64,000 nt of DNA from an uncultured Paracoccaceae bacterium. Lineage in GTDB: Bacteria > Pseudomonadota > Alphaproteobacteria > Rhodobacterales > Rhodobacteraceae. Location: assembly GCA_947503935.1 (NCBI GenBank), contig CANNFR010000014.1, forward strand, positions 1-64,000, read 5' to 3'. This document shows, piece after piece, positions 16,995-24,753 of this stretch; positions within the stretch are counted from its first letter, which is position 1; every line of letters starts with the position of its first letter. Under the pieces are notes generated by a model that searched no databases, was not told the DNA's origin, and saw only the letters and a list, made by a program, of their open reading frames with translations. The position numbers were made by a program, and so were the translations under genes.

Positions 16995-18416
16995 TCAGCC
17001 CTCGGATTTCATGCCGCGGCCATTGCCTGACAGGCCGCCAGAGACCTCCTCGGTCGCGACCGCGTCGAGTTCCTCCGGCAGGATCAGGTTCAGGACGATT
17101 GCGATCAGCGCGGCCGGCAGGATGCCCGAGGTTGCCAGAACGCGCACGGCCTCGGGCAGGTATTGCAGGGCTTTGGGTTCCAGCTGCAGGCCCAGGCCCA
17201 GTGACAGAGCGACGGCGAAGATCACCATGTTGCGGCGGTTCCAGGTGACGTCCGACAGCATCGAGATGCCGGCAGCCACCACCATGCCGAACATCACGAC
17301 CACGCCGCCGCCCAGAACCTCGATCGGGATGGTCGAGATGATGGCGCCGATCTTGGGCACCAGCCCGCCGAGGATCAGGAAGATCGCGCCGATGGTCACG
17401 ACATGGCGGCTCATCACGCCGGTCATCGCGATCAGGCCGACATTCTGGCTGAACGACGTGTTCGGCAGCGCGCCGAAACACCCGGCCAGCGCCGTGCCCA
17501 GACCATCGGCATAGGTGGCGCCGGTGATCTCTTTATCCGTGGCCTCGCGCCCCGCGCCGCCCTTGGTGATGCCCGAGACATCGCCCACGGTTTCCACCGC
17601 CGAGACGAAGGCCATCAGGCAGAAGCCCGCGATGGCGGCAAAGGTGAACTCAATGCCGAACGGGAACGGGTTCGGCACCTGAAAGGCCGCGGCCCGGCCG
17701 ACATTGTCGAAGCTGACCATGCCAAGGGCAAAGGCCAGCACGTAGCCCACCAGAAGGCCGATCAGTACGGCCGAGACCGACAGCATGCCGCGCGCGAAGA
17801 ATTTCAGCGCCAGGGTGACGAGGATGACGGTGCCCGCGACGCTCCAGTTCAAGAGGCTGCCATATTCGGGTAGGTCCTGCATCTTGGCGGGCACGCCGCC
17901 GGCCGAGTATTCGATGCCGACCTTCACCAGTGCCAGGCCGATCATGGTGACGACAAGGCCTGTGACCAGCGGCGGCAGCGCAAAGCGGATCTTGCCGATG
18001 AAAAGGCCGAGGAACGCGTGGAAAAGGCCCCCCACCAGCACGCCGCCATAAAGCGCGGGCAGCGCATCGACGCCCTTGCCCGCGACCAGCGGGATCATGA
18101 TCGGGATGAAGGCGAAGGACGTACCCTGCACGATGGGCAGTTTCGCCCCCACCGGCCCGATGCCGATCGTCTGGATCAGCGTGGCGACGCCGGCCATCAG
18201 CATCGACATCTGGATCATGTAGATGAGGCTGGGAAAATCGGCTGAGTTCGAGCCAAAGCCAAAGCCCGCCGCGCCCGCCACGATGATCGCCGGTGTGACG
18301 TTCGAGACGAACATCGCCAGCACGTGCTGGAGGCCCAGCGGCACCGCCTTTACTAAAGGCGGTGTGTAGTTCGGATCGCGCAGTTGGGCCGGTGAGCCCA
18401 GAGATGTGTCTGCCAT
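16995..18416 (-). CDS. NCS2 family purine (xanthine/urate) permease
   Basis: A 473-residue membrane transporter with about 14 hydrophobic segments. Typical NCS2 signatures are GLQHVLAMFVSNVTPAI in TM1, the substrate region GFCLMAFVSAVETVGDVSG and GCFGALPNTSFSQNVG, and the late VVMFGMVVAAGISML. It belongs to the nucleobase:cation symporter-2 family; its position after ureidoglycolate lyase makes urate or xanthine uptake the likely role. It starts 1 bp after the allA stop and is the last gene of the minus-strand purine operon. Confidence 0.9.
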   Translation of the reverse strand: MADTSLGSPAQLRDPNYTPPLVKAVPLGLQHVLAMFVSNVTPAIIVAGAAGFGFGSNSADFPSLIYMIQMSMLMAGVATLIQTIGIGPVGAKLPIVQGTSFAFIPIMIPLVAGKGVDALPALYGGVLVGGLFHAFLGLFIGKIRFALPPLVTGLVVTMIGLALVKVGIEYSAGGVPAKMQDLPEYGSLLNWSVAGTVILVTLALKFFARGMLSVSAVLIGLLVGYVLAFALGMVSFDNVGRAAAFQVPNPFPFGIEFTFAAIAGFCLMAFVSAVETVGDVSGITKGGAGREATDKEITGATYADGLGTALAGCFGALPNTSFSQNVGLIAMTGVMSRHVVTIGAIFLILGGLVPKIGAIISTIPIEVLGGGVVVMFGMVVAAGISMLSDVTWNRRNMVIFAVALSLGLGLQLEPKALQYLPEAVRVLATSGILPAALIAIVLNLILPEELDAVATEEVSGGLSGNGRGMKSEG

Positions 18417-18417
18417 G

Positions 18418-18957
18418 CTAGTTCCCTTCCGTTGGGTCTGGCCCGGAATTCTGGCGCCCGGGTTCTTCTGTCATTGGTGCGATTGTGAATGGGGTGTCGA
18501 ACCAGTGTTCTTCCAGGTTCGCGGTCGGTCCGATCCGGTCGACCACGGCAAAAAGCCCCGGCGCATGAAGGGGCGTCAGCACACCGTGCCAGGTGCCCCG
18601 GTGCAGGTTGATGCCTTGCGCGCCATCGGTCAGAAATGCCTGCGGCATGCCGGGTGTACCGCCCTCATTCGGGGCAACAATCACCAGGAAGGGATGTTCG
18701 CTCATCGGCAGAAAGGCCTGGCTGCCATCGGGGTGGCGTTCGACCATCTCCAACCGGTAGGGCAGGGCGCGGGGTTCAGCCTTGAAGATCGACAGGCCGG
18801 CCCGGCCCTCGGGCCCGAAATCGAGTTGGGCGCGATCGTGAAAGCGGCCGCAGAGCCCCTGATTGATGATCTTGTCGGGCGTGCCGGAGGCATCCAGCAC
18901 GTCGCCGAAGGGGGCGAAGGCGGCCTGCGTTAGGGGGTGGGCGCGGATAATGGTCAT
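18418..18957 (-). CDS. allA: Ureidoglycolate lyase
   Basis: A 179-residue cupin-like enzyme that splits ureidoglycolate into glyoxylate and urea, the last step of allantoin breakdown. It carries LTQAAFAPFGDVLDA near the start, MVERHPDGSQAFLP (active-site His/Glu region) and NLHRGTWHGVLTPL, all family hallmarks. The start at 18957 (MTIIRAHPL) was chosen because the upstream frame passes through the intergenic hairpin and repeat. The glyoxylate released is the entry substrate of the bhc genes 3 kb away. Confidence 0.93.
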   Translation of the reverse strand: MTIIRAHPLTQAAFAPFGDVLDASGTPDKIINQGLCGRFHDRAQLDFGPEGRAGLSIFKAEPRALPYRLEMVERHPDGSQAFLPMSEHPFLVIVAPNEGGTPGMPQAFLTDGAQGINLHRGTWHGVLTPLHAPGLFAVVDRIGPTANLEEHWFDTPFTIAPMTEEPGRQNSGPDPTEGN

Positions 18958-19023
18958 GCGCTTTTGGCAAGGCTGGGGGGCTGTCTGCCCCGCCGCCATT
19001 GTCGCTCGAAGTTGCCATTGGAG

Positions 19024-19096
19024 CGCCATTGGTCCGAAAGCCAATGGCGACGGCGCGAAAATGGCGTCCCCACCGAAGGTATTTCCGACAGAATGA
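19024..19096 (-). repeat. Hairpin plus Roseobacter-type repeat, copy 2
   Basis: In the allE-allA spacer. A perfect 9-bp inverted repeat CGCCATTGG / CCAATGGCG encloses an 8-nt loop (19024-19049). Next to it is the reverse complement of TCATTCTGTCGGAAATACCT (19077-19096), identical to copy 1 at 9952-9971. It may be a processing or stability element within the operon. Confidence 0.65.
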
Positions 19097-19105
19097 AGAG
19101 GAGCG

Positions 19106-19951
19106 TCATGGGTGGGGGGCTCCGAAAGCGCCCGGGCCACGCAGGCGGGCGTGGCGGTTGACGTCTTTGTAGAGAAGGTAGCGGAACGGGTCCGGCCCGC
19201 CAGCATAGCAGGCCTGGGGGCAGAAGGCGCGCAGCCACATGTAATCGCCTGCCTCGACCTCGACCCAGTCGCGGTTCAGCCGATAGACCGCCTTGCCTTC
19301 AAGAACATAGAGGCCGTGCTCCATCACATGGGTTTCCTCAAACGGGATCGTGCCGCCGGGCTGGAAGGTGACGATATTCACCTGCATGTCGTGGGCCAGA
19401 TCATCGGGCGCGACGAAGCGGGTGGTGGCCCAGCGGCCCTCGGTGTCCGGCATGGCGATGGGCTTGGTCTCGGCCTGATTCGTGACGAAGGCGGCGGGCG
19501 CCTCGATGCCGGGCGCTGCTTCGTAGAGCTTGCGGATCCAGTGAAACCGCGCGGCCTCGGCGCCGTTGTTGCGGGCGCGCGTCAGCGTGCCCGGCGGGCA
19601 ATAGGCATAACCGCCGGGACCAAGGTCATGGGTGGCGCCGTCAAGGGTCAGGCAGAGCGCGCCGTGGGTGACGAAGATCACCCCCTCGGCGCCCGCTTCA
19701 GGCTCCGGCGCGTCCGATCCGCCACCAGGCGCCACCTCCATCAGGTAATGCGAGAAGGTTTCGGCGAACCCCGTCATCGGCCGGGCGATGATCCAGGCGC
19801 GCGTCCCCTCCCAACCGGGCAGAAGGCTGGTGACGATATCCGACATCACGCCTTTCGGAATCACCGCATAGGCTTCGGTGAAGACGGCGCGGCCCGTATG
19901 CAGGGCGGTTTGCGGCGGCAGGCCGCCTTCGGGCGCATGGTAGCGGGTCAT
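19106..19951 (-). CDS. allE: (S)-Ureidoglycine aminohydrolase
   Basis: A 281-residue bicupin enzyme that hydrolyses ureidoglycine to ureidoglycolate and ammonia. The first cupin covers about residues 65-140 (FVTHGALCLTLDG, GGYAYCPPGTLTR). The second and catalytic cupin has the metal site PFEETHVMEHGLYVLEGKAVY near residues 205-225 and GDYMWLRAFCPQACYAGG. Its start overlaps the puuE-uraD stop by 4 bp (ATGA). Allantoate amidohydrolase, which makes its substrate, is not in this window. Confidence 0.92.
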   Translation of the reverse strand: MTRYHAPEGGLPPQTALHTGRAVFTEAYAVIPKGVMSDIVTSLLPGWEGTRAWIIARPMTGFAETFSHYLMEVAPGGGSDAPEPEAGAEGVIFVTHGALCLTLDGATHDLGPGGYAYCPPGTLTRARNNGAEAARFHWIRKLYEAAPGIEAPAAFVTNQAETKPIAMPDTEGRWATTRFVAPDDLAHDMQVNIVTFQPGGTIPFEETHVMEHGLYVLEGKAVYRLNRDWVEVEAGDYMWLRAFCPQACYAGGPDPFRYLLYKDVNRHARLRGPGAFGAPHP

Positions 19952-21351
19952 GGCAGCATGTCCTTCAGGCGAAGCCCGGCGATGCGTTCGACCTGGGCAC
20001 AGGCCTCGGCAAATTCGGTGTCGGTGTCATTGGCGATGCGGGTCTGGAACGCGGCGAGGATCGAGGCCTTGTCGTGATCGCGGACCGCGATGATGAAGGG
20101 AAATCCGTGCTTGCCGACATATTCCAGGTTCAGCCGCTCGAATGTCGCGCGTTCATCATCGGTCAGCGCATCGAGGCCCGCGCCCGCCTGTTCCGCCGTG
20201 CTTTCAGCCGTTAGGCGGCGCGCTTGGGCCAGCTTGCCCGCGAGGTCAGGATGCGCCTTCAGCACGCCCAGACGCTCCTCACGCGAGGCGGCGCGAAACA
20301 TGCGGGTCAGCGCGCTCTGGATGCCCAGGGCGCAGTCATGGGCGGGGCCCAGTTCCAGCGCATGCGCACGTTCGGCGATGAAGGCCGAATGCTCGAACAC
20401 GCCGCCGAAGCGGGTGACAAACGTGTCGCGGTCCATCTGCGATGGACGCGCGCGCGCAACGGGCGGGTGATGTTCGGCCCAATGCGCCGCGATCTGGCCG
20501 CGCGTGGCGAACCAGACGCCGCGCGTCTGCGCATAGTCCAGGAACCGCCGCAACCCCATCACCCGGCCCGGCCGCCCGATCAGACGGCAATGCAGCCCCA
20601 CTGACATCATCTTGGCTGCCCCCGCCTCGCCCTCGGCAATCAGGCAATCGAGCGCATCTTTCAGGTACTGGAAGAAGTGCTCGCCCGTGTTGAAGCCCTG
20701 GGGTGTGGCGAACCGCATGTCATTGGTATCCAGCGTGTAGGGGATCACCAGCTGATGCCGTTCACCGACCGGCAGCCAATAGGGCAGGTCGTCGTCATAG
20801 GTGTCCGAGATCCAGTCGAACCCGGCCTCTGCCGTCAGCCGCACGGTGTTCATGCTGCACCGCCCGGTATACCAGCCGGTCGGTCGCGCGCTGGTCACCT
20901 CGGTATGCAGGCGGATCGCCTCGGCGATCTGGGCGCGCTCTTCCTCCTCGGGCATATCCTTGTGCTCGACCCATTTCAGGCCGTGGCTGGCGATCTCCCA
21001 ACCGGCTTCCTGCATGGCCGCCACCTGCTCGGGCGCGCGGGCTAGGGCGGTGGCGACGCCATAGACCGTCACTGGCAGATTGGCCATCAACCGATGCAGC
21101 CGCCAGAACCCGGCCCGCGCGCCGTAATCGTAGATCGATTCCATGTTCCAATGGCGCTGCCCTGGCCAGGGTGCTGCGCCGACGATCTCGGACAGGAACG
21201 CCTCGGACGCCGCATCGCCGTGCAGCAGACAATTCTCGCCGCCCTCCTCGTAATTCAGCACCAGCGAGACGGCCACCTTGGCGTCCCCCGGCCAGGCGGC
21301 GTCGGGCGGTGTCGGCCCATAGCCTCGAAAATCACGCGGATAGCGCTGCAT
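19948..21351 (-). CDS. puuE: Allantoinase PuuE fused to OHCU decarboxylase UraD
   Basis: A 467-residue two-domain protein. Residues about 1-305 are PuuE, a polysaccharide-deacetylase-fold allantoinase (SLVLNYEEGGEN, ASHGLKWVEH, GWYTGRCSMNT). Residues about 308-467 are 2-oxo-4-hydroxy-4-carboxy-5-ureidoimidazoline decarboxylase (FGGVFEHSAFIAERA, LKAHPDLAGKLA, YVGKHGFPFIIAVR). One chain thus performs two steps on the way from urate to allantoate. Start 21351 (MQRYPRDF) matches known PuuE N-termini and has AGGGG upstream; ATG 21372 also has a GGAG and remains possible. Confidence 0.92.
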   Translation of the reverse strand: MQRYPRDFRGYGPTPPDAAWPGDAKVAVSLVLNYEEGGENCLLHGDAASEAFLSEIVGAAPWPGQRHWNMESIYDYGARAGFWRLHRLMANLPVTVYGVATALARAPEQVAAMQEAGWEIASHGLKWVEHKDMPEEEERAQIAEAIRLHTEVTSARPTGWYTGRCSMNTVRLTAEAGFDWISDTYDDDLPYWLPVGERHQLVIPYTLDTNDMRFATPQGFNTGEHFFQYLKDALDCLIAEGEAGAAKMMSVGLHCRLIGRPGRVMGLRRFLDYAQTRGVWFATRGQIAAHWAEHHPPVARARPSQMDRDTFVTRFGGVFEHSAFIAERAHALELGPAHDCALGIQSALTRMFRAASREERLGVLKAHPDLAGKLAQARRLTAESTAEQAGAGLDALTDDERATFERLNLEYVGKHGFPFIIAVRDHDKASILAAFQTRIANDTDTEFAEACAQVERIAGLRLKDMLP

Positions 21352-21401
21352 ATTCCCCTCAGACCGTTTCATTCTCTTCTACTCCAAGAAAATGCGCCCC
21401 G

Positions 21402-21422
21402 CTTTCAGTTTTTGCCTGAAAG
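21402..21422. promoter_or_regulatory. Palindrome between divergent puuE-uraD and uraH
   Basis: A perfect inverted repeat CTTTCAG-N7-CTGAAAG in the divergent spacer. It is placed to control both the minus-strand purine operon and the plus-strand uraH gene. It is a candidate operator; the cognate regulator is not identified. Confidence 0.5.
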
Positions 21423-21503
21423 ACCTATCGGTGTTTGCCCCTGTCGCTTTTTGCGGCGCGATGGGCCAAGAAGGAGGCATACTCTGGCAAAGGGGCAGAC
21501 GGA

Positions 21504-21863
21504 ATGGCTGACGGTTACCTGACCACACACGTGCTGGACACCGCCCGCGGCACGCCTGCGAAGGGCATCAGGGTCGCGCTCTCCAGGGTTGCGGGCGACA
21601 GCCGTGAGAAGATCACCGAGACGGTGACAAACAGCGACGGCCGCACCGATGCCCCGATCCTACCCCGCGAAAACTTCGCCCCCGGCACGTACGAGCTTGT
21701 CTTCTTCGCAGGCGATTATCTGCGCGCGACGGGGCAGGCCGCGGGTGAGCCGCTCTTCCTCGACCAGATCCCGATCCGCTTCGGGATCAGCGATGCCGAC
21801 GCCCACTACCACGTCCCTCTGCTTCTGTCGGCGCACGGCTATTCGACCTACCGAGGAAGCTGA
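21504..21863 (+). CDS. uraH: 5-Hydroxyisourate hydrolase
   Basis: A 119-residue transthyretin-like hydrolase that opens 5-hydroxyisourate, the product of urate oxidation. The N-terminal LTTHVLDTARGTPAKGI supplies the first active-site His, and the C-terminal signature YRGS that separates it from transthyretin is intact. The start has GGGG upstream and gives the family length. The gene was probably followed directly by tRNA-Ser before the island inserted 13 bp after its stop. Confidence 0.95.
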   Translation: MADGYLTTHVLDTARGTPAKGIRVALSRVAGDSREKITETVTNSDGRTDAPILPRENFAPGTYELVFFAGDYLRATGQAAGEPLFLDQIPIRFGISDADAHYHVPLLLSAHGYSTYRGS

Positions 21864-21875
21864 TCTGAAGTGAAC

Positions 21876-21889
21876 TGGCGGAGAGACAG
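21876..21889 (+). repeat. Left attachment site (attL) of genomic island
   Basis: TGGCGGAGAGACAG is an exact copy of the 3'-terminal 14 nt of tRNA-Ser(CGA) (complement strand, including CCA), which recurs at 40734-40747. Identity stops on both sides, as expected for an attachment core. It lies 13 bp after the uraH stop. Confidence 0.85.
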
Positions 21890-22019
21890 TCCGCATCACC
21901 ATGGGGTCTATAGGTTCGTTGGCGTTCTGGAGAATTCAGTAATAATAAATAAAATCAATGGGCTAATTTCATAGCCCACCCTTGCTGTTCGCGGGCGTTC
22001 ATCTTAAATTAGTGTAAAG

Positions 22020-22039
22020 TGTGGGAACAAATGTGGGAA
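22020..22039 (+). promoter_or_regulatory. Putative integrase arm-type sites, left
   Basis: Two TGTGGGAA repeats, start to start 12 bp apart, lie between attL and the integrase start. The same pair with the same spacing occurs inside the right end at 40659-40678. The symmetric placement suggests recombinase arm-binding sites; they could also influence integrase expression. Confidence 0.6.
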
Positions 22040-22043
22040 TGAT

Positions 22044-23219
22044 ATGCCTTTGAGCGCTCGAAAAGTGGAAACGGTTGGACCCGGACGGCATGGCGATGGG
22101 AGGGGCTTGTTTCTGTATGTTAAAGCCTCTGGCGCGAGGTCTTGGGTGTTGCGCTATCAGGTTATGGGCAAACGCCATGATCTGGGTCTTGGCGCATATC
22201 CAGAAATTTCGCTGGCGATGGCCCGTGACCGCGCGCTGGAAGCACGGCGTATGATCCACGAAGGGGAAGACCCTATTGCCAAGAAACGGCAGTCCCAACC
22301 TAAAACCTTCAAAGATGCCGCGCTGGAATTGATCGAGAGCAAGCGCCCCGGCTGGAAGAACGCAAAACATGCGGCGCAATGGACCTCAACGCTTGAAACC
22401 TACGTTTTCCCCGCCCTTGGACCTATGCAAGTTGCACGCATCGAAACGGCGGACGTGATCGGCGTTTTGAAACCGATTTGGTCGGGTAAACCCGAAACAG
22501 CCAATCGTGTGCGCCAACGGATCGAGGCCGTTTTGGACTATGCCTCCGCGCTGGGCATTCGCAGCAGCGACAATCCGGCGCGGTGGCGTGGGCACTTGGA
22601 TCATTTGCTTCCCAAACCCACAAAGGTGAAGGCGGTCAAGCACCACCCCGCTTTGGCCCATGTCGAGATTGCAGGGTTCATGGATGATTTGTCGAACCGC
22701 ACGGGAGTCGCGGCGCGTGCGCTGGCCTTCACCATTCTCACTGCGGCACGCTCTGGTGAGACGCGCGGCGCGACATGGGCCGAGATTGATCTTGAGGTGA
22801 AACTTTGGACGATACCGTCGGAACGCATGAAGGCGGGCAAGGAACACCGTGTGCCGCTTACGAAAGAGGCAATCGCTTACCTTGGTCCCAAGCGCGACAA
22901 CGCGGCACTGATCTTTGAAAGTGAGGCGAAGGCAGGCAAACCAATCTCTGACATGAGCATGACGGCCGTGTTGCGGCGGATGGGGCGCGACGGGATCACC
23001 GTTCATGGCTTCCGCTCGACCTTCCGCGATTGGGCCGGTGAAACCACAGGCTTTCCCCGTGAGGTGATCGAGGCGGCGCTGGCCCATGGGATCAAGAACA
23101 AGTCTGAGGCCGCCTATGCCCGCTCTGACCTCTTTGAAAAGCGGCGCACGCTTATGATAGCTTGGTCGACGGTTGCGACCGCCAGCAACCTTGCCCCGAA
23201 TGTCGTCACCCTGAACTGA
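22044..23219 (+). CDS. P4-type tyrosine integrase (DUF4102 + catalytic domain)
   Basis: A 391-residue site-specific recombinase. Residues about 1-85 form the DUF4102 arm-binding domain (GDGRGLFLYVKASGARSW), then a core-binding domain, then the catalytic domain. Catalytic residues are visible: Arg236 in TAARSGETRG, His321 and Arg324 in HGFRSTFRDW, His348 and Tyr358 in AAYARSDLFEKRR. The family inserts islands into tRNA 3' ends, which fits the attL 155 bp upstream. It appears intact. Confidence 0.93.
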   Translation: MPLSARKVETVGPGRHGDGRGLFLYVKASGARSWVLRYQVMGKRHDLGLGAYPEISLAMARDRALEARRMIHEGEDPIAKKRQSQPKTFKDAALELIESKRPGWKNAKHAAQWTSTLETYVFPALGPMQVARIETADVIGVLKPIWSGKPETANRVRQRIEAVLDYASALGIRSSDNPARWRGHLDHLLPKPTKVKAVKHHPALAHVEIAGFMDDLSNRTGVAARALAFTILTAARSGETRGATWAEIDLEVKLWTIPSERMKAGKEHRVPLTKEAIAYLGPKRDNAALIFESEAKAGKPISDMSMTAVLRRMGRDGITVHGFRSTFRDWAGETTGFPREVIEAALAHGIKNKSEAAYARSDLFEKRRTLMIAWSTVATASNLAPNVVTLN

Positions 23220-23324
23220 AGCGTTTCAGTTCGCAGGTGCGTCCTCGCTAAGGGCGATGTGTGTCTCCTATGGGCGCAACTGTTTGCTATAACTTGGCAA
23301 ACAACTATCGGGCAGGGAACGTTA

Positions 23325-23950
23325 GTGGATATTGTTGATCTCGAAGTATTTGCGGATGCGTTGAAGGCGAAATTCGCATTGCCGGGTGCAGCCTCTCCAG
23401 AAGACCAGTTGAAGCCCGAGGACGCGGCGCTCTTGGTCGCCACAGGCGCGAAATACGGGCTGACGGTTGAAACCCGGACAGAAACGCATTTGTTAGAACA
23501 CAAAGTCCGGCCCGACATTGCGATTTTTGCCGGCGGCCTAATCTGCGGATATATCGAGTTGCAGCTCCCGGTCTCGGGGCCGATGCACCGAAACTGAAAG
23601 GCGACCACAACAAGAAGCAATGGGCCAAGCTGAAAGGCCTGCCGAACCTGATCTATACCGATGGCCGGAAATGGTCGCTCTACCGATCCGGTGAACGCCC
23701 GGGCGGCCAGCCCATCGTGCGGCTGACGGATGACCCGACCGACAAGGGGAAGGCCGCGACTGGCAAAGCCGGCGCCAAGGTGCTGGACCGCTTGTTCCAC
23801 GACCTTCTAAGCTGTCAGCCGAATGTTCCACATACCCCTTCCGGCCTCACCAGATATCTCGCGCCGCTGAGCCGCTTCTTGCGGTCCGAGGTCGAAAACG
23901 CGCTGGGCTTGCCCAGCTCTGCCGTTGGGCTTCTGACGGGGGAAGCTGCC
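23325..23950 (+). pseudogene. Truncated, frameshifted DNA methyltransferase (R-M type)
   Basis: The N-terminal part of an N6-adenine DNA methylase/type ISP-like restriction-modification protein. The first piece (GTG 23325, VDIVDLEVFADALKAKF ... IELQ) loses frame near 23566, where one base appears missing. The homology resumes one frame over with ADAPKLKGDHNKKQWAKLKG, NLIYTDGRKWSLYRSGERPG and LDRLFHDLL. It fades near 23950, before any SAM-binding or catalytic motif. It is a dead fragment of a former defence cargo next to the integrase. Confidence 0.7.
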
Positions 23951-24039
23951 GTCCAACTAGTCAGCAAGGTCGGTCAGATTGGGCTCTCTGCCCGAATTTG
24001 CTGCGTTAAGCGCGAACGACCGCTTTTTGCTTCCGACGT

Positions 24040-24123
24040 ATTATGCCGATATGCCGCGCCGAATTTCCCACTGGGCAACAGGTTGAGAGAATCGGCGCGG
24101 CATAATCCGAACCTCGGCATTAT
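24040..24123. repeat. Nested palindrome of ATGCCGA-type repeats
   Basis: A perfect 13-bp inverted repeat TATGCCGCGCCGA (24050-24062) / TCGGCGCGGCATA (24092-24104) is nested inside a second, near-perfect pair ATTATGCCGA (24040-24049) / TCGGCATTAT (24114-24123). Such nested GGCATAA-type palindromes are reminiscent of recombinase target ends in alphaproteobacteria. It lies exactly where the ArdC fragment ends. Confidence 0.6.
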
Positions 24124-24219
24124 GGATTGTCTCATGGGCCAAGGTGCCAAAATAACCAGCCGCCCGATAAAACGTGCCAATCGGCGGCATATGAACGCGG
24201 TCGGTCTTGATGTTGTAGT
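24121..24219 (-). pseudogene. ArdC-type antirestriction protein fragment
   Basis: About 33 residues (YNIKTDRVHMPPIGTF, then YFGTLAHETIH) matching the C-terminal zinc-metalloprotease part of plasmid ArdC/TraC-like antirestriction proteins. The HETIH motif corresponds to the HExxH site. Both sides are lost: upstream it is fused in frame to an IS3 transposase fragment, downstream it runs into the nested palindrome. Not functional alone. Confidence 0.6.
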
Positions 24220-24753
24220 ATCCGTAGCGTCCGTATTTGTCCGCCAGTTCAATGATATCGTCCGTCAGAAGCTGCTCGTCGGCGCGGCCCTGCGGAACTT
24301 TGCGCTGCGTGGATCGGTGCTGCCCAAGTGTGCGGCAGGCCCGGCGCTCCGACACGCCAAGCTCCTGCTGCACATGGTTAATACATTTCCGGCGACGCGA
24401 AGGGCTCAGAAGTTTCCATTCGCGGCTTCAGTCAGAATGAGTTTGTCCAGCGTCAAGTCAGACACAGCGCGCCGCAGCCGCTGGTTCTCCTTCTCCAGCT
24501 CTTTCAACCGCGCAAGCTGAGACCGCTGCATCCCGCCATAAAGCTTGCGCCATCGGTAAAACGTCAGCTGCGTCACACCGACCTGGCGAACAGCCTCGGC
24601 AATCGTCGCGCCTTGTCCCTGTAGAACTTCAACCTGCCGAATCTTGGATACAATCTCTTCGGGCTTTTCTCGTTTTCCAGCCATCGCTGATCCTCCAATA
24701 GACGGGACAATCTATTCCAGTTGGTGGACCACTTTCAGTGGGCTACTCCATCA
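24217..24753 (-). mobile_element. Partial IS3-family element
   Basis: The 5' half of an IS3-family insertion sequence read on the minus strand. It has a terminal region near 24721-24753 (ending TGATGGAGTAG on the minus strand), a complete orfA, and the first about 60 codons of orfB (SERRACRTLGQHRST, YGRYGY). orfB breaks off at about 24219, joined to the ArdC remnant. It resembles the intact IS3 copy at 32146 but is not identical. Confidence 0.75.
24406..24684 (-). CDS. IS3-family transposase OrfA
   Basis: A 92-residue helix-turn-helix protein with leucine-zipper C-terminus, the OrfA of an IS3-family element. The HTH is AEAVRQVGVTQLTFYRWRKLY; the zipper region is LKELEKENQRLRRAVSDLTLDK. The frame is intact, but its partner orfB is truncated, so no full OrfAB transposase can be made from this copy. 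Confidence 0.88.
   Translation of the reverse strand: MAGKREKPEEIVSKIRQVEVLQGQGATIAEAVRQVGVTQLTFYRWRKLYGGMQRSQLARLKELEKENQRLRRAVSDLTLDKLILTEAANGNF

Noticed and set aside
23717-24520. 267-residue plus-strand ORF read as one gene
   Set aside because: Only its first about 75 residues are coding-like (methyltransferase remnant); the rest is antisense to the ArdC and IS3 remnants.
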